From: Jiella pelagia
Lineage (GTDB): Bacteria; Pseudomonadota; Alphaproteobacteria; Rhizobiales; Rhizobiaceae
Direction: 5' to 3'
DNA length: 64,000 nt
Assembly (NCBI RefSeq): GCF_026898155.1
Contig: NZ_CP114030.1
Span: 87,059 to 151,058 of the forward strand
The first letter of the stretch is position 1. The number at the start of each line of letters is the position of its first letter. A program made the translations under genes and the position numbers. Positions 48,272 to 57,214 of the stretch are shown piece by piece. The notes below the pieces were generated by a model that saw only the letters and a list, made by a program, of their open reading frames with translations, did not search any database and was not told the origin of the DNA.

Positions 48272-48523
48272 TCAGGTCCCGCTTTGGGACAGACGATCGC
48301 CTGCCGACGACCTGAGATACGCGACGGGCGCGAGCACCGCGAGGAGTATCGCCCAGCCCGCGACGGCCAATTGAAGAAGGGCCGGAGAAGCGTTGCCGAG
48401 GCCGAAGATGGTCTCCACAAGCTTCAAGGTGAGGAAGCCGGTCGTGACGCCAAGGAGGAGGCCAAGAACGGCATAGACGAAGGCATATATGCCAATCGCC
48501 AGATTGTGCAGGGCTCGTCTCAT
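48272..48523 (-). CDS. Small two-helix membrane protein
   Basis: 83 residues: basic start, helix IGIYAFVYAVLGLLLGVTTGFLTL, short loop, helix LQLAVAGWAILLAVLAPVAYL, polar tail. No family recognised. It lies 90 bp downstream of the MerR-type regulator in the same orientation, so co-transcription is possible. Confidence 0.5.
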   Translation of the reverse strand: MRRALHNLAIGIYAFVYAVLGLLLGVTTGFLTLKLVETIFGLGNASPALLQLAVAGWAILLAVLAPVAYLRSSAGDRLSQSGT

Positions 48524-48613
48524 CAGCGCCTTCCATCGAGAAGATCCATGAAGGAGGCCGATAGTTCCTCCAGCCGCTGTAGGAGCAAGCGATATTCCGG
48601 GGCTGCGCCGGAC

Positions 48614-49050
48614 TCAAGCGTCGGTCAGGTGGTGCTGACACTGGGAGTGGTCGGCCAGCGTCTGGATGACGCGGCAGTTACAGACCCGGCCGTGTCCGCA
48701 TTCATCGATCATTCGCTGGAGGCTCCTTGCGGAGCAGGTTCAACTGGTTGATCCGGCGATCCACGCCCTTCATGTGATGACGGGCGATCCGATCGGCCTC
48801 CTGGCAGGAGGCGTTGGGCCTTTTGGCCATGCTCAAGAGGCCCCGGATGTCCTCGATCTCGAAGCCGAGCCTCGCGCGCATGCCGGATGAAGGTGATACG
48901 CTCGATCTCCTCTTCCCGGTACTGGCGACGGTTTCCCTCCGTTCGGATCGGAGGTGAGATCAGTCCGATGCCCTCATAGAACCTGATGGTCGTGACCTTC
49001 ACGCCGCTGCGCTGTGAGGCTTCGCCGATGGAATATCCACGTTTAGCCAT
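48614..49050 (-). CDS. MerR-family Zn/Cd/Pb-type regulator (two frameshifts as read)
   Basis: About 144 residues after two corrections. HTH (YSIGEASQRSGVKVTTIRFYEGIGL) in the first frame. Removing one base from GAGCCTC at 48867-48873 gives RELGFEIEDIRGLLSMA and the ligand region NASCQEADRIA. Removing one from GAGGCTC at 48719-48725 gives RKELQRMIDECGHGRVCNCRVIQTL and a Cys/His tail (SQCQHH). The Cys pattern fits ZntR/CadR/PbrR sensors. Likely operators are its own upstream dyad (49064-49078) and the one before zntA. Confidence 0.85.
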
Positions 49051-49057
49051 TTTTTGC

Positions 49058-49088
49058 TTGCTCCTCTAGTCGCTGGAGGAACTATCGG
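49058..49088 (+). promoter_or_regulatory. MerR-type promoter/operator for the 49120 unit
   Basis: TTGCTC (49058-49063), 19-bp spacer holding CTCTAG-TCG-CTGGAG (49064-49078, one arm mismatch), then TATCGG (49083-49088). Same -35 hexamer and dyad type as the zntA promoter. Divergent from the regulator gene. Confidence 0.75.
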
Positions 49089-49119
49089 CGCGCGAGATAT
49101 TGTGCAAGGAGGCTCAGGG

Positions 49120-49242
49120 ATGACTCTCTTCAATTTGGGACGTTCAGTCGCGGTGCGCTCTGCCCATCCCGCCGAGAAAAAGGCCTGCTGGGTCGCAAGC
49201 TGCGCGGCGTTTTCTTCGCCGGCCAAGGGCGAGGAAACCTGA
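49120..49242 (+). CDS. 40-residue peptide with CWVASC motif
   Basis: Starts at ATG 49120 with a strong AAGGAGG 8 nt upstream and ends at a TGA overlapping the next gene's ATG (TGATG). The sequence has two cysteines in KKACWVASCAAFS. No family recognised. It is the first gene after a MerR-type promoter, so a metal-induced small thiol peptide or a leader-type peptide coupling translation to the next gene is possible. Confidence 0.6.
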   Translation: MTLFNLGRSVAVRSAHPAEKKACWVASCAAFSSPAKGEET

Positions 49243-50036
49243 TGTCGGCGACCCTCGATGACGCGAAGGCGGCTACGAGGGGCACAAGCGTCGCGCAAAC
49301 CCGGCCCGCCTCTCCGGCACGGTACGTCTTCGTCGACGTGTGGCGCGGCTTGGCCATCATCGGCGTCGTCCTCTACCATTTCGGCTGGGACCTGAACTTC
49401 TTCGGCTTCATCTCGCCCGCAGTGATGTTCAGCGGGCCGGTCACGATCTTCGCCCGCGCCCTTGCCGGCTCCTTCATGTTTCTCGCCGGCGTCAGCCTGG
49501 TCCTGGCCCACGAGAGCAACGTTCGCTGGCGCAAGTTTCTTGTACGTCTTGCCAAGCTCGTCGCGGCCGCCGCCGCGATCTCGATCATCACCTATGTCCT
49601 GTTCCCCGAAGGGTTCATCTATTTCGGGATCCTCCATGCGATCGCGCTGGCCTCGGTGCTCGGACTTGCCTTCCTGCCGCTTCCGACAGGGCTGATCTTG
49701 CTTGCCGCCCTGGTGATGCTCGCGGCGCCCTTCTTCTTTGAGACATCCACCTTCGACACCCGAATCCTCGCCTGGATCGGCTTTGCCGCAAATCCGCCAA
49801 TGGCGAACGACTTCGTTCCCGTGTTCCCGTGGTTCGGCGTCACGCTCGCCGGGATGGGCTGCACTCGCCTCTTCCTGTCCAGGCAGACGGCAGGACATAC
49901 ATCGCAGAAGCCTGCGGAAGGCGCCCTCACCAGGGCACTGGTGTGGATCGGGAAACGAACGCTGCCGATCTACCTGCTTCACCAGCCCCTTCTGTTCGGC
50001 GGTTTCGTCGCTTTCACCCGACTGGCGGCGACCTAG
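49242..50036 (+). CDS. DUF1624 membrane acyltransferase-like protein
   Basis: 264 residues with about seven membrane helices. DUF1624 (heparan-alpha-glucosaminide N-acetyltransferase-like) features: YVFVDVWRGLAIIGVVLYHFGWDLNFFG with the conserved Arg-Gly and His, and KRTLPIYLLHQPLLFG at the end. Translationally coupled to the 40-residue peptide. Control by a Zn/Pb-type MerR promoter is inferred. Role in metal resistance unknown; envelope acylation is possible. Confidence 0.8.
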   Translation: MSATLDDAKAATRGTSVAQTRPASPARYVFVDVWRGLAIIGVVLYHFGWDLNFFGFISPAVMFSGPVTIFARALAGSFMFLAGVSLVLAHESNVRWRKFLVRLAKLVAAAAAISIITYVLFPEGFIYFGILHAIALASVLGLAFLPLPTGLILLAALVMLAAPFFFETSTFDTRILAWIGFAANPPMANDFVPVFPWFGVTLAGMGCTRLFLSRQTAGHTSQKPAEGALTRALVWIGKRTLPIYLLHQPLLFGGFVAFTRLAAT

Positions 50037-50078
50037 TTTGCCGAAGCCAACACCCATCCTCAACCACGGAGATCAGCA

Positions 50079-50848
50079 GTGATCGGGATCATCAAGCACA
50101 GTCGTCAGATAGTCGTGCCCTCACGAGCATCCTGCAAGTTGAGAGGGCGCGGCCCAGGCCTTCTTCTTCTCGCCCTGCTCGGATGCTCGGCGATTGGAGC
50201 CACGAGCGCGGCAGCACAATCGGCAGCCGAAGCACAAACTGGACAGACGGCCGAGTCATCGGCAGCCGTAGGCGTCGAGGCGCCGGAGCCCGCCGGGTCT
50301 GTGGACGTCGCCGAGCCTCATGGCCGAGGGCCCGCTGCCGGATATCGTGATCGGGGATCCGAACGCGCCCGTGACGATCGTGGAATACGCCTCGATGACC
50401 TGCGGCCACTGCGCCAATTTCCACGAGAGCAGCTATCCTGTGATCAAGAAGGACTACATCGACACCGGCAAGGCGAAGCTGATCATCCGCGAGTTCCCCT
50501 TCGATCCACGCGCCCTTGCCGCCTTCATGCTGGCGCGCTGCACGGGCGACGACGAGAAGCGCACGGCGATGATCGACGTTCTCTTCGACCAGCAGGACCA
50601 GTGGGCGCGGGCTGAGAACGCCTCCGCCGCGCTCCTGAACATCGCCAAGCTCGCTGGCTTCACCCAGGAGAGCTTCACCGCCTGCCTGAACAATAAGGAG
50701 CCTCCAACAGCAGATCGTCGAGACGCAGGAGCGCGGGCAGCAGGAATTCGGCGTCGACGCGACGCCCACCTTCTTCATCAACGGCGACAAATATGCAGGC
50801 TCGCTTCCCGCCGACCAGATGGCCGCGATCATTGAGGAAAAGCCATAG
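50079..50848 (+). CDS. DsbA/DsbG-like thioredoxin (two frameshifts as read)
   Basis: About 255 residues. N-terminal signal/anchor (GLLLLALLGCSAIGATSAAA) and a linker in one frame. One C removed from GAGCCTC at 50313-50319 joins VDVAE to LMAEGPLPDIVIGDPNAPVTI. The active site is YASMTCGHCANFH. A second C removed from GAGCCTC at 50698-50704 joins CLNNKE to LQQQIVETQE and the cis-Pro segment GVDATPTFFINGDK, ending at 50848. A disulfide oxidoreductase of the BdbD type. Confidence 0.85.
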
Positions 50849-50961
50849 AGAGCGGCAACGCGAATTGCGGAGGACTTGCGCTGGCACAGCTAAATGATAC
50901 GCGGCCCGCGGGCGAAGGTCAGGCACTGGCCAAACTAGGCAAGCGTCTTGCGACCAGCATC

Positions 50962-51942
50962 GTGGCTCTCGGTGCCATGGTGCTGTCGCCACGATTTGCC
51001 GAGGCGCATGCGGCCAATCCGCCGGAGGGTCCCGCCGATCTGTGGGCGGCCTGGACGTTGGATCCGATCGTCTTGGTTGGCTTTGTAGCAATCGTCGCCG
51101 GATATGCGCTTGGGGTCGGAAAGCTGTGGCGCCGGGCCGGGGCCGGTCGCGGGATCGCCCCGTCGGGGGTTGCAAGCTTCACGGCGGGCATGGCGGCCTT
51201 TTCTGTCGCGATGGTCTGGCCTCTCGACGCGCTCGGCGAGATCCTGTTCTCGGCGCATATGGCCCAGCACATCGTCCTGACCGCTGTCGTTCCGCCCCTC
51301 CTCTGGCTCGGGCGGCCCGTGATCCTGCTTTGGAGCGTTCCGAGGCAGCTTCGCAGCCATGTCGGTGCGTGGCTCCGGATCCGGCCGGTTCGCACGCTCT
51401 GGACCTGGATGACCCTGCCGCTTCCAGCCTTCCTCCTGGAAGGAGCTATCTTGTGGGGCTGGCATGCTCCGGGCGCCATTGCGGCGGCTCTTGAAAACGA
51501 GGCGATCCATGCCGCCATGCACCTCAGCTTCCTGGTGGGCGGCTTGTTGTTCTGGCACGCGCTGGCCCATGCGGGCCGGAGGCGGGGGACCGGATATGCC
51601 GAGACGGCCGCGCTGTCGTTCTTGACCATGATGCACACCGGCCTTCTCGGTGCACTCCTCACCTTCACGCCGAGACCGCTCTATTTGGCCTATGGCGACA
51701 GCCCCCTGGCATGGGGCCTGACGCCGCTCGAGGATCAGCAAATTGCCGGTATCATCATGTGGGTGATCTGCGGCACGATCTATATCGTGGCTGGGGTTCT
51801 CCTTCTCGCCGCTTGGCTAGGCCAGATCGAGCGGCAAAACGTCTCAGCTCCGTCATTTCTAAGCGAGTATGAGTCCGCACGTCCGGCCCTGCGCCTGGCC
51901 CGCTCGGACGTCCGCCCCTACCCAAAATCGGAACCGGGCTGA
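50962..51942 (+). CDS. caa3-type cytochrome oxidase assembly protein (CtaG_caa3 family)
   Basis: 326 residues from GTG 50962 (no better upstream start). Seven or more helices with conserved His: FSAHMAQHIVLTAVVPPLLWLGRP, LEGAILWGWHAPGAI, AIHAAMHLSFLVGGLLFWHAL, MMHTGLLGALLTF. This CtaG family is unrelated to Cox11 and assists caa3-type oxidase assembly in Bacillus; in Gram-negatives it is often with copper genes. No oxidase genes follow. Confidence 0.88.
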   Translation: MALGAMVLSPRFAEAHAANPPEGPADLWAAWTLDPIVLVGFVAIVAGYALGVGKLWRRAGAGRGIAPSGVASFTAGMAAFSVAMVWPLDALGEILFSAHMAQHIVLTAVVPPLLWLGRPVILLWSVPRQLRSHVGAWLRIRPVRTLWTWMTLPLPAFLLEGAILWGWHAPGAIAAALENEAIHAAMHLSFLVGGLLFWHALAHAGRRRGTGYAETAALSFLTMMHTGLLGALLTFTPRPLYLAYGDSPLAWGLTPLEDQQIAGIIMWVICGTIYIVAGVLLLAAWLGQIERQNVSAPSFLSEYESARPALRLARSDVRPYPKSEPG

Positions 51943-51981
51943 ACAAGGTCCCTTCCATTTGTCATCCCGATCACGAGCGGA

Positions 51982-52893
51982 ATGAGGCCCATGCACGACC
52001 ACTCCGAAAACAATGCCGAAGGCCGAGGCAAGCGCCTGCTAATCGCGGTTGCGCTCAATGTCGGCATCACCGTGGCGCAGATCGTCGGCGGCCTGATCTC
52101 CGGTAGCCTCTCCGTGCTCGCAGACGCGGCCCACAACGCCAGCGATGCCGCAACCCTCGGGATCTCCTATGGCGCCTGGCGTCTGTCGAGACGCAAGGCC
52201 GATGAGAGGCGCACCTTCGGCTATAAGCGTGCCGAGACGGTCGGGGCGTTGATCAACCTCACGACGCTCTTCGTGATCGCGCTGTACCTGCTCTACGAGG
52301 CCATCAACCGGTTCTTCAACCCTCAGGAGGTCGGTGGCTGGGTCATGATCATCGTCGGCGCGATCGCCGCCGTCGAGGACGGCCTGTCCGTGTGGGTGCT
52401 CTCGAAGGACCAGGGCAGCCTCAACATGAAGAGCGCCTTCCTGCACATGATCGCTGACACCATGGCGACGGTCGGCGTGATCATCGGCGGCGTTCTCATC
52501 CTTCTCTTCGACATCAAGTGGGTTGACCCGCTGATCACCGCCCTGATCGCCGTCTACATCTTCATTCACGGCTATCACGAGATCCGCAAGACCATCAGTG
52601 TACTCATGGAAAGCGCCCCGAAGGACTTCGACTTCGACGGGATGATCCGGGATGTGAAGAGCGTGGACGGCGTAGAGGACATTCATCACGTCCATGTTTG
52701 GCGTCCCGATGAGGAGCGCCTCGCCTTGGAAGCCCATATCGCGACCAAAGAGCGAGATCTCGCCAAAGTCGACGAGCTGAGGCATCGGATCAAGCGCTTG
52801 CTGCAAGAGCGTTTCAAGATCGACCATGCGACGCTCGAGGTCGAATTCGCTGATGCTATCGATCACGACCGCGCGGTTATTCGGCAGGAGTGA
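51982..52893 (+). CDS. czcD: CzcD-type cation diffusion facilitator
   Basis: 303 residues, His-containing N-terminus (MHDHSENNAEG). Helix 2 SLSVLADAAHNASDA and helix 5 AFLHMIADTMATVGV give the HD/HD zinc site of CzcD/ZitB. Complete C-terminal domain (VHVWRPDEERLALEAHI). Exports Zn, Cd or Co. Followed by the ZIP gene. Confidence 0.92.
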   Translation: MRPMHDHSENNAEGRGKRLLIAVALNVGITVAQIVGGLISGSLSVLADAAHNASDAATLGISYGAWRLSRRKADERRTFGYKRAETVGALINLTTLFVIALYLLYEAINRFFNPQEVGGWVMIIVGAIAAVEDGLSVWVLSKDQGSLNMKSAFLHMIADTMATVGVIIGGVLILLFDIKWVDPLITALIAVYIFIHGYHEIRKTISVLMESAPKDFDFDGMIRDVKSVDGVEDIHHVHVWRPDEERLALEAHIATKERDLAKVDELRHRIKRLLQERFKIDHATLEVEFADAIDHDRAVIRQE

Positions 52894-52971
52894 GAAGATG
52901 CGAGGAGAGCGACAGGCACTGACCATTCTTCCGCCGCCCAGGCGATCAGAAGTGTTACTGAGGAGAAGCGC

Positions 52972-53691
52972 ATGAGCGGCTTGCTCGCAGTTCTCGGCTT
53001 TGCGCTCCTGCCGGCGCTCGGCAATTTCGGAGGCGGCCTCCTGGCCGAGTTCATCCGAACCTCACCGCGTGCCCTGAGCTGGGCGCTGCACGCGGCCGCC
53101 GGCATCGTCATTGCGGTCGTCGCGGTCGAGATCATGCCGGAGGCGATTTCCAAGGTCCCGGGCTGGGGCCTCACGGTGTCGTTCCTGCTCGGCGGGGCCT
53201 TCTACATGGCCGTGGACTGGGTCGTCGGCCGCGTCCAGGGCGCCGGCGGCTCGGGCATGTGGATGATCTATTTCGCCGTCTGCATGGACCTTTTCAGCGA
53301 CGGGCTGCTGATTGGGGCGGGCTCCGCTGCATCATCGAGCCTGGCCTTGGTCTTGGCGCTCGGCCAGCTTCTGGCCGACGTCCCCGAAGGGTTCGCCGCG
53401 ATGGTCAATTTCAAGGGGAAGAATGTCCCGCGGACCAGGCGCCTCTTACTTTCCGTGTCCTTCGCGGTGCCGGTCCTTCTGGCTGCTACGCTGGCCTATG
53501 TCCTGCTGCGCGGCCGCAGCGAATCCCTGCAGATGGCCGCCATCGTCTTCACGGCTGCACCGCTCGTGCTGGCGGCCGTGGAGGACATGATTACGGAAGC
53601 CCATGAGAGCGCAGAGGATAGCAAGATCTCGATTATGGCCTTTCTCGGCGGCTTCGCCCTGTTTACCTTAGTCTCCACCTCACTTGGATGA
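52972..53691 (+). CDS. ZIP-family metal transporter
   Basis: 239 residues, about eight helices. ZIP metal-binding helices 4 and 5 are represented by MDLFSDGLLIGAG (HN..G..-like, Asp instead of His) and LADVPEGFAAMV (the usual HNIPEG has Asp for His). These are known variants in bacterial ZIPs. ZIP proteins import; pairing with CzcD would balance zinc. Substitution of both first-position histidines is notable. Confidence 0.82.
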   Translation: MSGLLAVLGFALLPALGNFGGGLLAEFIRTSPRALSWALHAAAGIVIAVVAVEIMPEAISKVPGWGLTVSFLLGGAFYMAVDWVVGRVQGAGGSGMWMIYFAVCMDLFSDGLLIGAGSAASSSLALVLALGQLLADVPEGFAAMVNFKGKNVPRTRRLLLSVSFAVPVLLAATLAYVLLRGRSESLQMAAIVFTAAPLVLAAVEDMITEAHESAEDSKISIMAFLGGFALFTLVSTSLG

Positions 53692-53799
53692 TCATGGAAT
53701 GAATTCTGGCTCGCGCTAGAGACCGAGCATCACAATCAGTCTAGGGAAGGAAAATCAGCTGTTGAATATGATCGAGACGATGCGTCGAGAGCGTCGGCG

Positions 53800-54288
53800 A
53801 TGACCGGAAGCGTGGGGTCGACGGCAGCCGGGGAGAAACCGGACGGCGCGGAAGTTCCGGCCGAAGCGACGACAAGTGGTTCATGGCTAGCGTTGTTCGC
53901 GGCATGGCTGATCGCGCTCGGCTCGACACTCGGGGCATTGTTCGTCGGTGAGGTGATGGGGCAAGTGCCTTGCAACCTTTGTTGGCACCAGCGAGCCTTC
54001 ATGTTCCCGCTGGCGGTTATCCTGGCCATTGCGGCGTTCCGTGGCGACACAAGCATATGGCGCTACGCCTTCCCTATCGCGGTGATCGGAGGTCTGATTG
54101 CCGGCTTCCACGGCCTGATCTATCTCGGCGTTATGCCGGAGGCGATCGAACCTTGCGGACAGGGGCCTTCTTGTGCGAGCGCCGATATGACAGTCCTCAG
54201 CGGTTTACCGCTTCCGCTTCTCTCGTTCGCGGCATTCGCGCTCATCGCTACGTTTCTCCTACTTTCGCGCAGGCCTTATCGCCCATGA
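53800..54288 (+). CDS. dsbB: DsbB-type disulfide bond formation protein
   Basis: 162 residues with four helices. Active-site pair VPCNLCWHQRAF at the first periplasmic loop and a second pair PCGQGPSC in the later loop, as in DsbB/BdbC. Passes electrons from DsbA to quinones. Overlaps the following DsbA-like gene by ATGA, a BdbC-BdbD-like pair. Confidence 0.92.
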   Translation: MTGSVGSTAAGEKPDGAEVPAEATTSGSWLALFAAWLIALGSTLGALFVGEVMGQVPCNLCWHQRAFMFPLAVILAIAAFRGDTSIWRYAFPIAVIGGLIAGFHGLIYLGVMPEAIEPCGQGPSCASADMTVLSGLPLPLLSFAAFALIATFLLLSRRPYRP

Positions 54289-54938
54289 ACCGCCGAACTC
54301 TCGTATCCACGACCGCCCTTCTGGCGGTTGCCGCGTTCGCCGGGTCTGCTGTCCTGTATGGGCGCCAGCGCAGCGCTGAAGCTCTCGCGGCGGCTGGGGG
54401 AAGCCAACTCATCCGCTCTCATTCGCCCGTTATCGGCACGGCGGACGCGCCGGTAACCGTGGTGGAGTTCTTTGATCCCTCTTGCGAGGCGTGCCGAGCC
54501 TTTTATCCGATCATGAAGCAGATCCTGGCCGCCCACCCGGACGATGTTAAGTTGGTCTTGCGCTATACCCCACTTCACGAGGGCTCGGACGAGGTGGTCC
54601 GCATCGTTGAAGCTGCCCGGCGTCAAAACATGTTTGAAACCGTTCTGGAGGCCCTACTAGCTCGTCAGGCCGAATGGGCGGTCCACGGTGCTCCCGATCT
54701 TGACAAGGCGTGGAACATCGCCGGAGCCGCCGGCCTCGATATCGACCGCGCCAAGAGAGATGCGGCGTCGCCGGAGATCGCGGAAGTACTCCGGCAGGAT
54801 GTTAAGGATATGGAAGCTGCCAAAATCCAAAGAACACCAACCTTTTTCGTCAACGGAAAGCCGCTGACAGAGTTTGGTCCTCAACAGCTCTACGATCTTA
54901 TCGTGAGCGAAATCCCATCAAACAACGACGGGTCGTAA
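54285..54938 (+). CDS. DsbA/BdbD-like thiol oxidoreductase
   Basis: 217 residues. Tat-like MNRRTLVSTTALLAVAAFAGSAVL. Thioredoxin domain with VVEFFDPSCEACRAF active site and cis-Pro in IQRTPTFFVNGKPL. Coupled to dsbB (4-nt overlap), which would reoxidise it. One of three DsbA-like proteins in the window (also 14816 and 50079). Confidence 0.9.
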   Translation: MNRRTLVSTTALLAVAAFAGSAVLYGRQRSAEALAAAGGSQLIRSHSPVIGTADAPVTVVEFFDPSCEACRAFYPIMKQILAAHPDDVKLVLRYTPLHEGSDEVVRIVEAARRQNMFETVLEALLARQAEWAVHGAPDLDKAWNIAGAAGLDIDRAKRDAASPEIAEVLRQDVKDMEAAKIQRTPTFFVNGKPLTEFGPQQLYDLIVSEIPSNNDGS

Positions 54939-55006
54939 ATTCGCATTTGTGTGCTTTCGGAGTGTAGGAATTGCCATACATAAGGCCGCATGGGAAAAAG
55001 TCAGCT

Positions 55007-55325
55007 ATGTTGACCTTTTTTGCCTATGCGGGCCCTGCCCTCGCTGAAATTGCTGGATGCTTCGCCTTTTGGGCATGGCTTCGCCTCGACAAGTCGCCTG
55101 TGTGGCTAGTGCCGGGAATATTGTCGCTTACGCTGTTTGCCTACCTGTTGACTCTCGTTGAGAGTGAGGTGGCGGGGCGGACCTATGCGGCCTACGGCGG
55201 CGTTTACATCGTCGCTTCCATCTCTGGCTATGGCTAGCCGAGGGGCACCCTCCGGACTGGTGGGACGTTACGGGCGCGACCGTCTGCATCATGGGCGCAG
55301 GGCTTATCTTGCTCGCCCCCGTACA
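55007..55325 (+). pseudogene. YnfA-family membrane protein, frameshifted and truncated
   Basis: Starts MLTFFAYAGPALAEIAGCFAFWAWLRL and continues to AAYGGVYIVAS, all typical of YnfA (about 108 residues). A single-base deletion near 55225 turns SWLWLAEGHPPDWWDVTG into a stop at 55237. The remainder is readable in the next frame to ILLAP, where the transposon-like DNA begins. The indel is not at a GAGCTC site. Confidence 0.75.
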
Positions 55326-55336
55326 TAATTCAAGAA

Positions 55337-55388
55337 TTATGGACAGTTTTGGTTGTGCAGTTTGCTCAATGGGTTACACTGTCCATAA
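55337..55388. repeat. Candidate res site (11-bp inverted repeat)
   Basis: TTATGGACAGT (55337-55347) and ACTGTCCATAA (55378-55388) are exact inverse complements separated by 30 bp, with a related ATCATGGAC just after. It lies directly before the resolvase gene, as res subsites do. Confidence 0.6.
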
Positions 55389-55391
55389 ATC

Positions 55392-55850
55392 ATGGACAAA
55401 AGTATCGCCCCTTTTCGCTCGTTCGGCTATGCCTGGGTCTCGACCGTCGGCCAGACGCTCGAGGCCCAGCTTGAGGAGCTGCACGCCGCTGGCTGCACCA
55501 ACGTCTTCCGGGAAAAAGTCTCCGGTGCGAAGGCTGACCGCAAGGAGCTGATGAAGCTCCTCGCCACTCTCGGTCCTGGCGACGAGTTGGTGGTGACGCG
55601 CATTGACCGCCTGGCTCGCTCAACCTTCGACATGTTCGCCATCGTCAAGCGCATCGTCGATGCCGGTGCGCGCTTCCGCTCGCTCGCCCAGCCTTGGGCG
55701 GATACCGACGACAGCACCGGCCGTCTCATGCTGGCCGTGCTCGGCGGTCTCGCCGACGTCGAGCGGGATCTGATCAAGACCCGCACGGCTGAACTGATGC
55801 GGTGGATGCCCCCACGCAGCGGCATCCTGTATGCCATGACGGTTCTATAG
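55392..55850 (+). pseudogene. Tn3-type serine resolvase, C-terminus lost to IS110
   Basis: Resolvase catalytic domain: GYAWVSTVGQTLEAQLEEL with the nucleophile Ser, EKVSGAKADRKELMKLL, VTRIDRLARSTFDMF, and LAVLGGLADVERDLIKTRTAE. The residue before VST is Trp where the family has the conserved Arg (YARVS). Similarity stops at about 55793; the usual DNA-binding HTH is replaced by a tail running into the IS110 element. Probably inactive. Confidence 0.8.
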
Positions 55851-55872
55851 GAACCAAGCGGAGGGCGCATCA

Positions 55873-56886
55873 ATGACGAAGATCAGCATGTTGGCGATCG
55901 ACCTGGCAAAGGGAAGCTTTCAGGTCTGCGCCGTCGGGCCGGATGGGGCGGTTCTCTACAATCGGGCGCTGTCGCGGCCGCGTTTGATGGCATTACTAGC
56001 CGGCGAACCGGCTTGCGTGGTGGCGATGGAGGCCTGCGCGACGTCGCATCACTGGGGCCGGGTGGCGCAGGCGCACGGCCATGAGGTCCGACTGGTTCCG
56101 GCCGTCTACGTGAAGCCCTTCGTCAAGCGCCAGAAGAACGATCGCGCGGATGCCGAAGCGATTGCGGAGGCCGCGTCGCGACCCTCGATGCGCTTCGTAG
56201 CGGTGAAGAGCACCGAGACGCAGGGCCGTGCAGTCGCCTTCCGCACCCACCAATGCCTGGTGCGGCAAAGGACGCAACTGATCAACGCGCTCCGTGGCCA
56301 TCTGGCCGAGTTCGGACTCGTGGCGCCGAAGGGGCCGGCGAACCTCAAAGTGCTGGAGGGTGCGCTCGCTGACGAGGCCAGTGATCTGCCTGCCGTCGTG
56401 CGAGAGATGGGGGCGATATATCTTGGGCAGATCGCGCAGCTCACGGAGGTGATCGAGCGGCTGGCCGATGAACTTGAGACAGCCTCGAAGACGGACACAG
56501 AGCTTCGACGGCTCTGCACCATACCGGGGATCGGGCCGGTAACGGCGGGCGCTGTTGCGGCCTTCGCGCCGGACCTCGACACGTTCGACAGCGGGCGCAA
56601 CTTCGCGGCTTGGCTGGGCCTCGTGCCCAGGCAGCGGTCGACGGGCGGCAAGTCCAAGCTGGGATCGGTCAGCAAAATGGGCCAGACCGACATCAGGCGG
56701 CTCCTCATCGTTGGCGCCATGAGCGTGATCCGATGGGTGGTCAGCAAGGGTGGTAGTGCGAACCGCTGGCTCGCGAATCTCGTTGCGCGCAAGCCGAAGA
56801 TGGTCGCGGCTGTCGCACTCGCGAACAAGATGGCGCGCATGATCTGGGCCATGACCATGAAGAAGGAAGATTACCGGATGGCGTGA
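55873..56886 (+). CDS. IS110-family transposase (DEDD), copy B
   Basis: 337 residues: MLAIDLAKGSFQVCAVG, MEACATSHHWGR, KRQKNDRADAEAIAEAA, then LCTIPGIGPVTAGAVAAF and AAWLGLVPRQRSTGGKSKLGSVSKMG. Intact. Inserted in the resolvase gene. Confidence 0.93.
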   Translation: MTKISMLAIDLAKGSFQVCAVGPDGAVLYNRALSRPRLMALLAGEPACVVAMEACATSHHWGRVAQAHGHEVRLVPAVYVKPFVKRQKNDRADAEAIAEAASRPSMRFVAVKSTETQGRAVAFRTHQCLVRQRTQLINALRGHLAEFGLVAPKGPANLKVLEGALADEASDLPAVVREMGAIYLGQIAQLTEVIERLADELETASKTDTELRRLCTIPGIGPVTAGAVAAFAPDLDTFDSGRNFAAWLGLVPRQRSTGGKSKLGSVSKMGQTDIRRLLIVGAMSVIRWVVSKGGSANRWLANLVARKPKMVAAVALANKMARMIWAMTMKKEDYRMA

Positions 56887-57214
56887 CCTGAAGCCCGTCA
56901 GGGGAACAAGGCACGGCATGGCCGCAAGGCCGGGGTGAGCGATCGACGAGGAGTAGGCGACACGGACTTCGAAGTTCAAGGCAGGGACATTCAGACCCGG
57001 GGCTCGAGCGCATGCAGCTCTCTGAACCGATGTGAACCCCGCTTTCCGAACAGCATACCGGCCCGTGGCGTCATCAAGGCCACATCGAGAGGCCTGACAC
57101 ACGTCCGATCGAAGACCCCGCCGCCGAAAGACCGAAGATTACGCTTGCCAAACAGGGGGCATCCACACACGCACCGGGTTTGCCGGAGGCTCCAACTCTT
57201 GAGAGACTGGAGCC
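56887..57214. other. Ends of IS110 and IS3 elements; no gene
   Basis: Spacer between two transposases. No supported coding sequence; it should contain the right end of IS110 and the left end of the IS3 element, but I cannot fix the terminal repeats. Confidence 0.45.
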
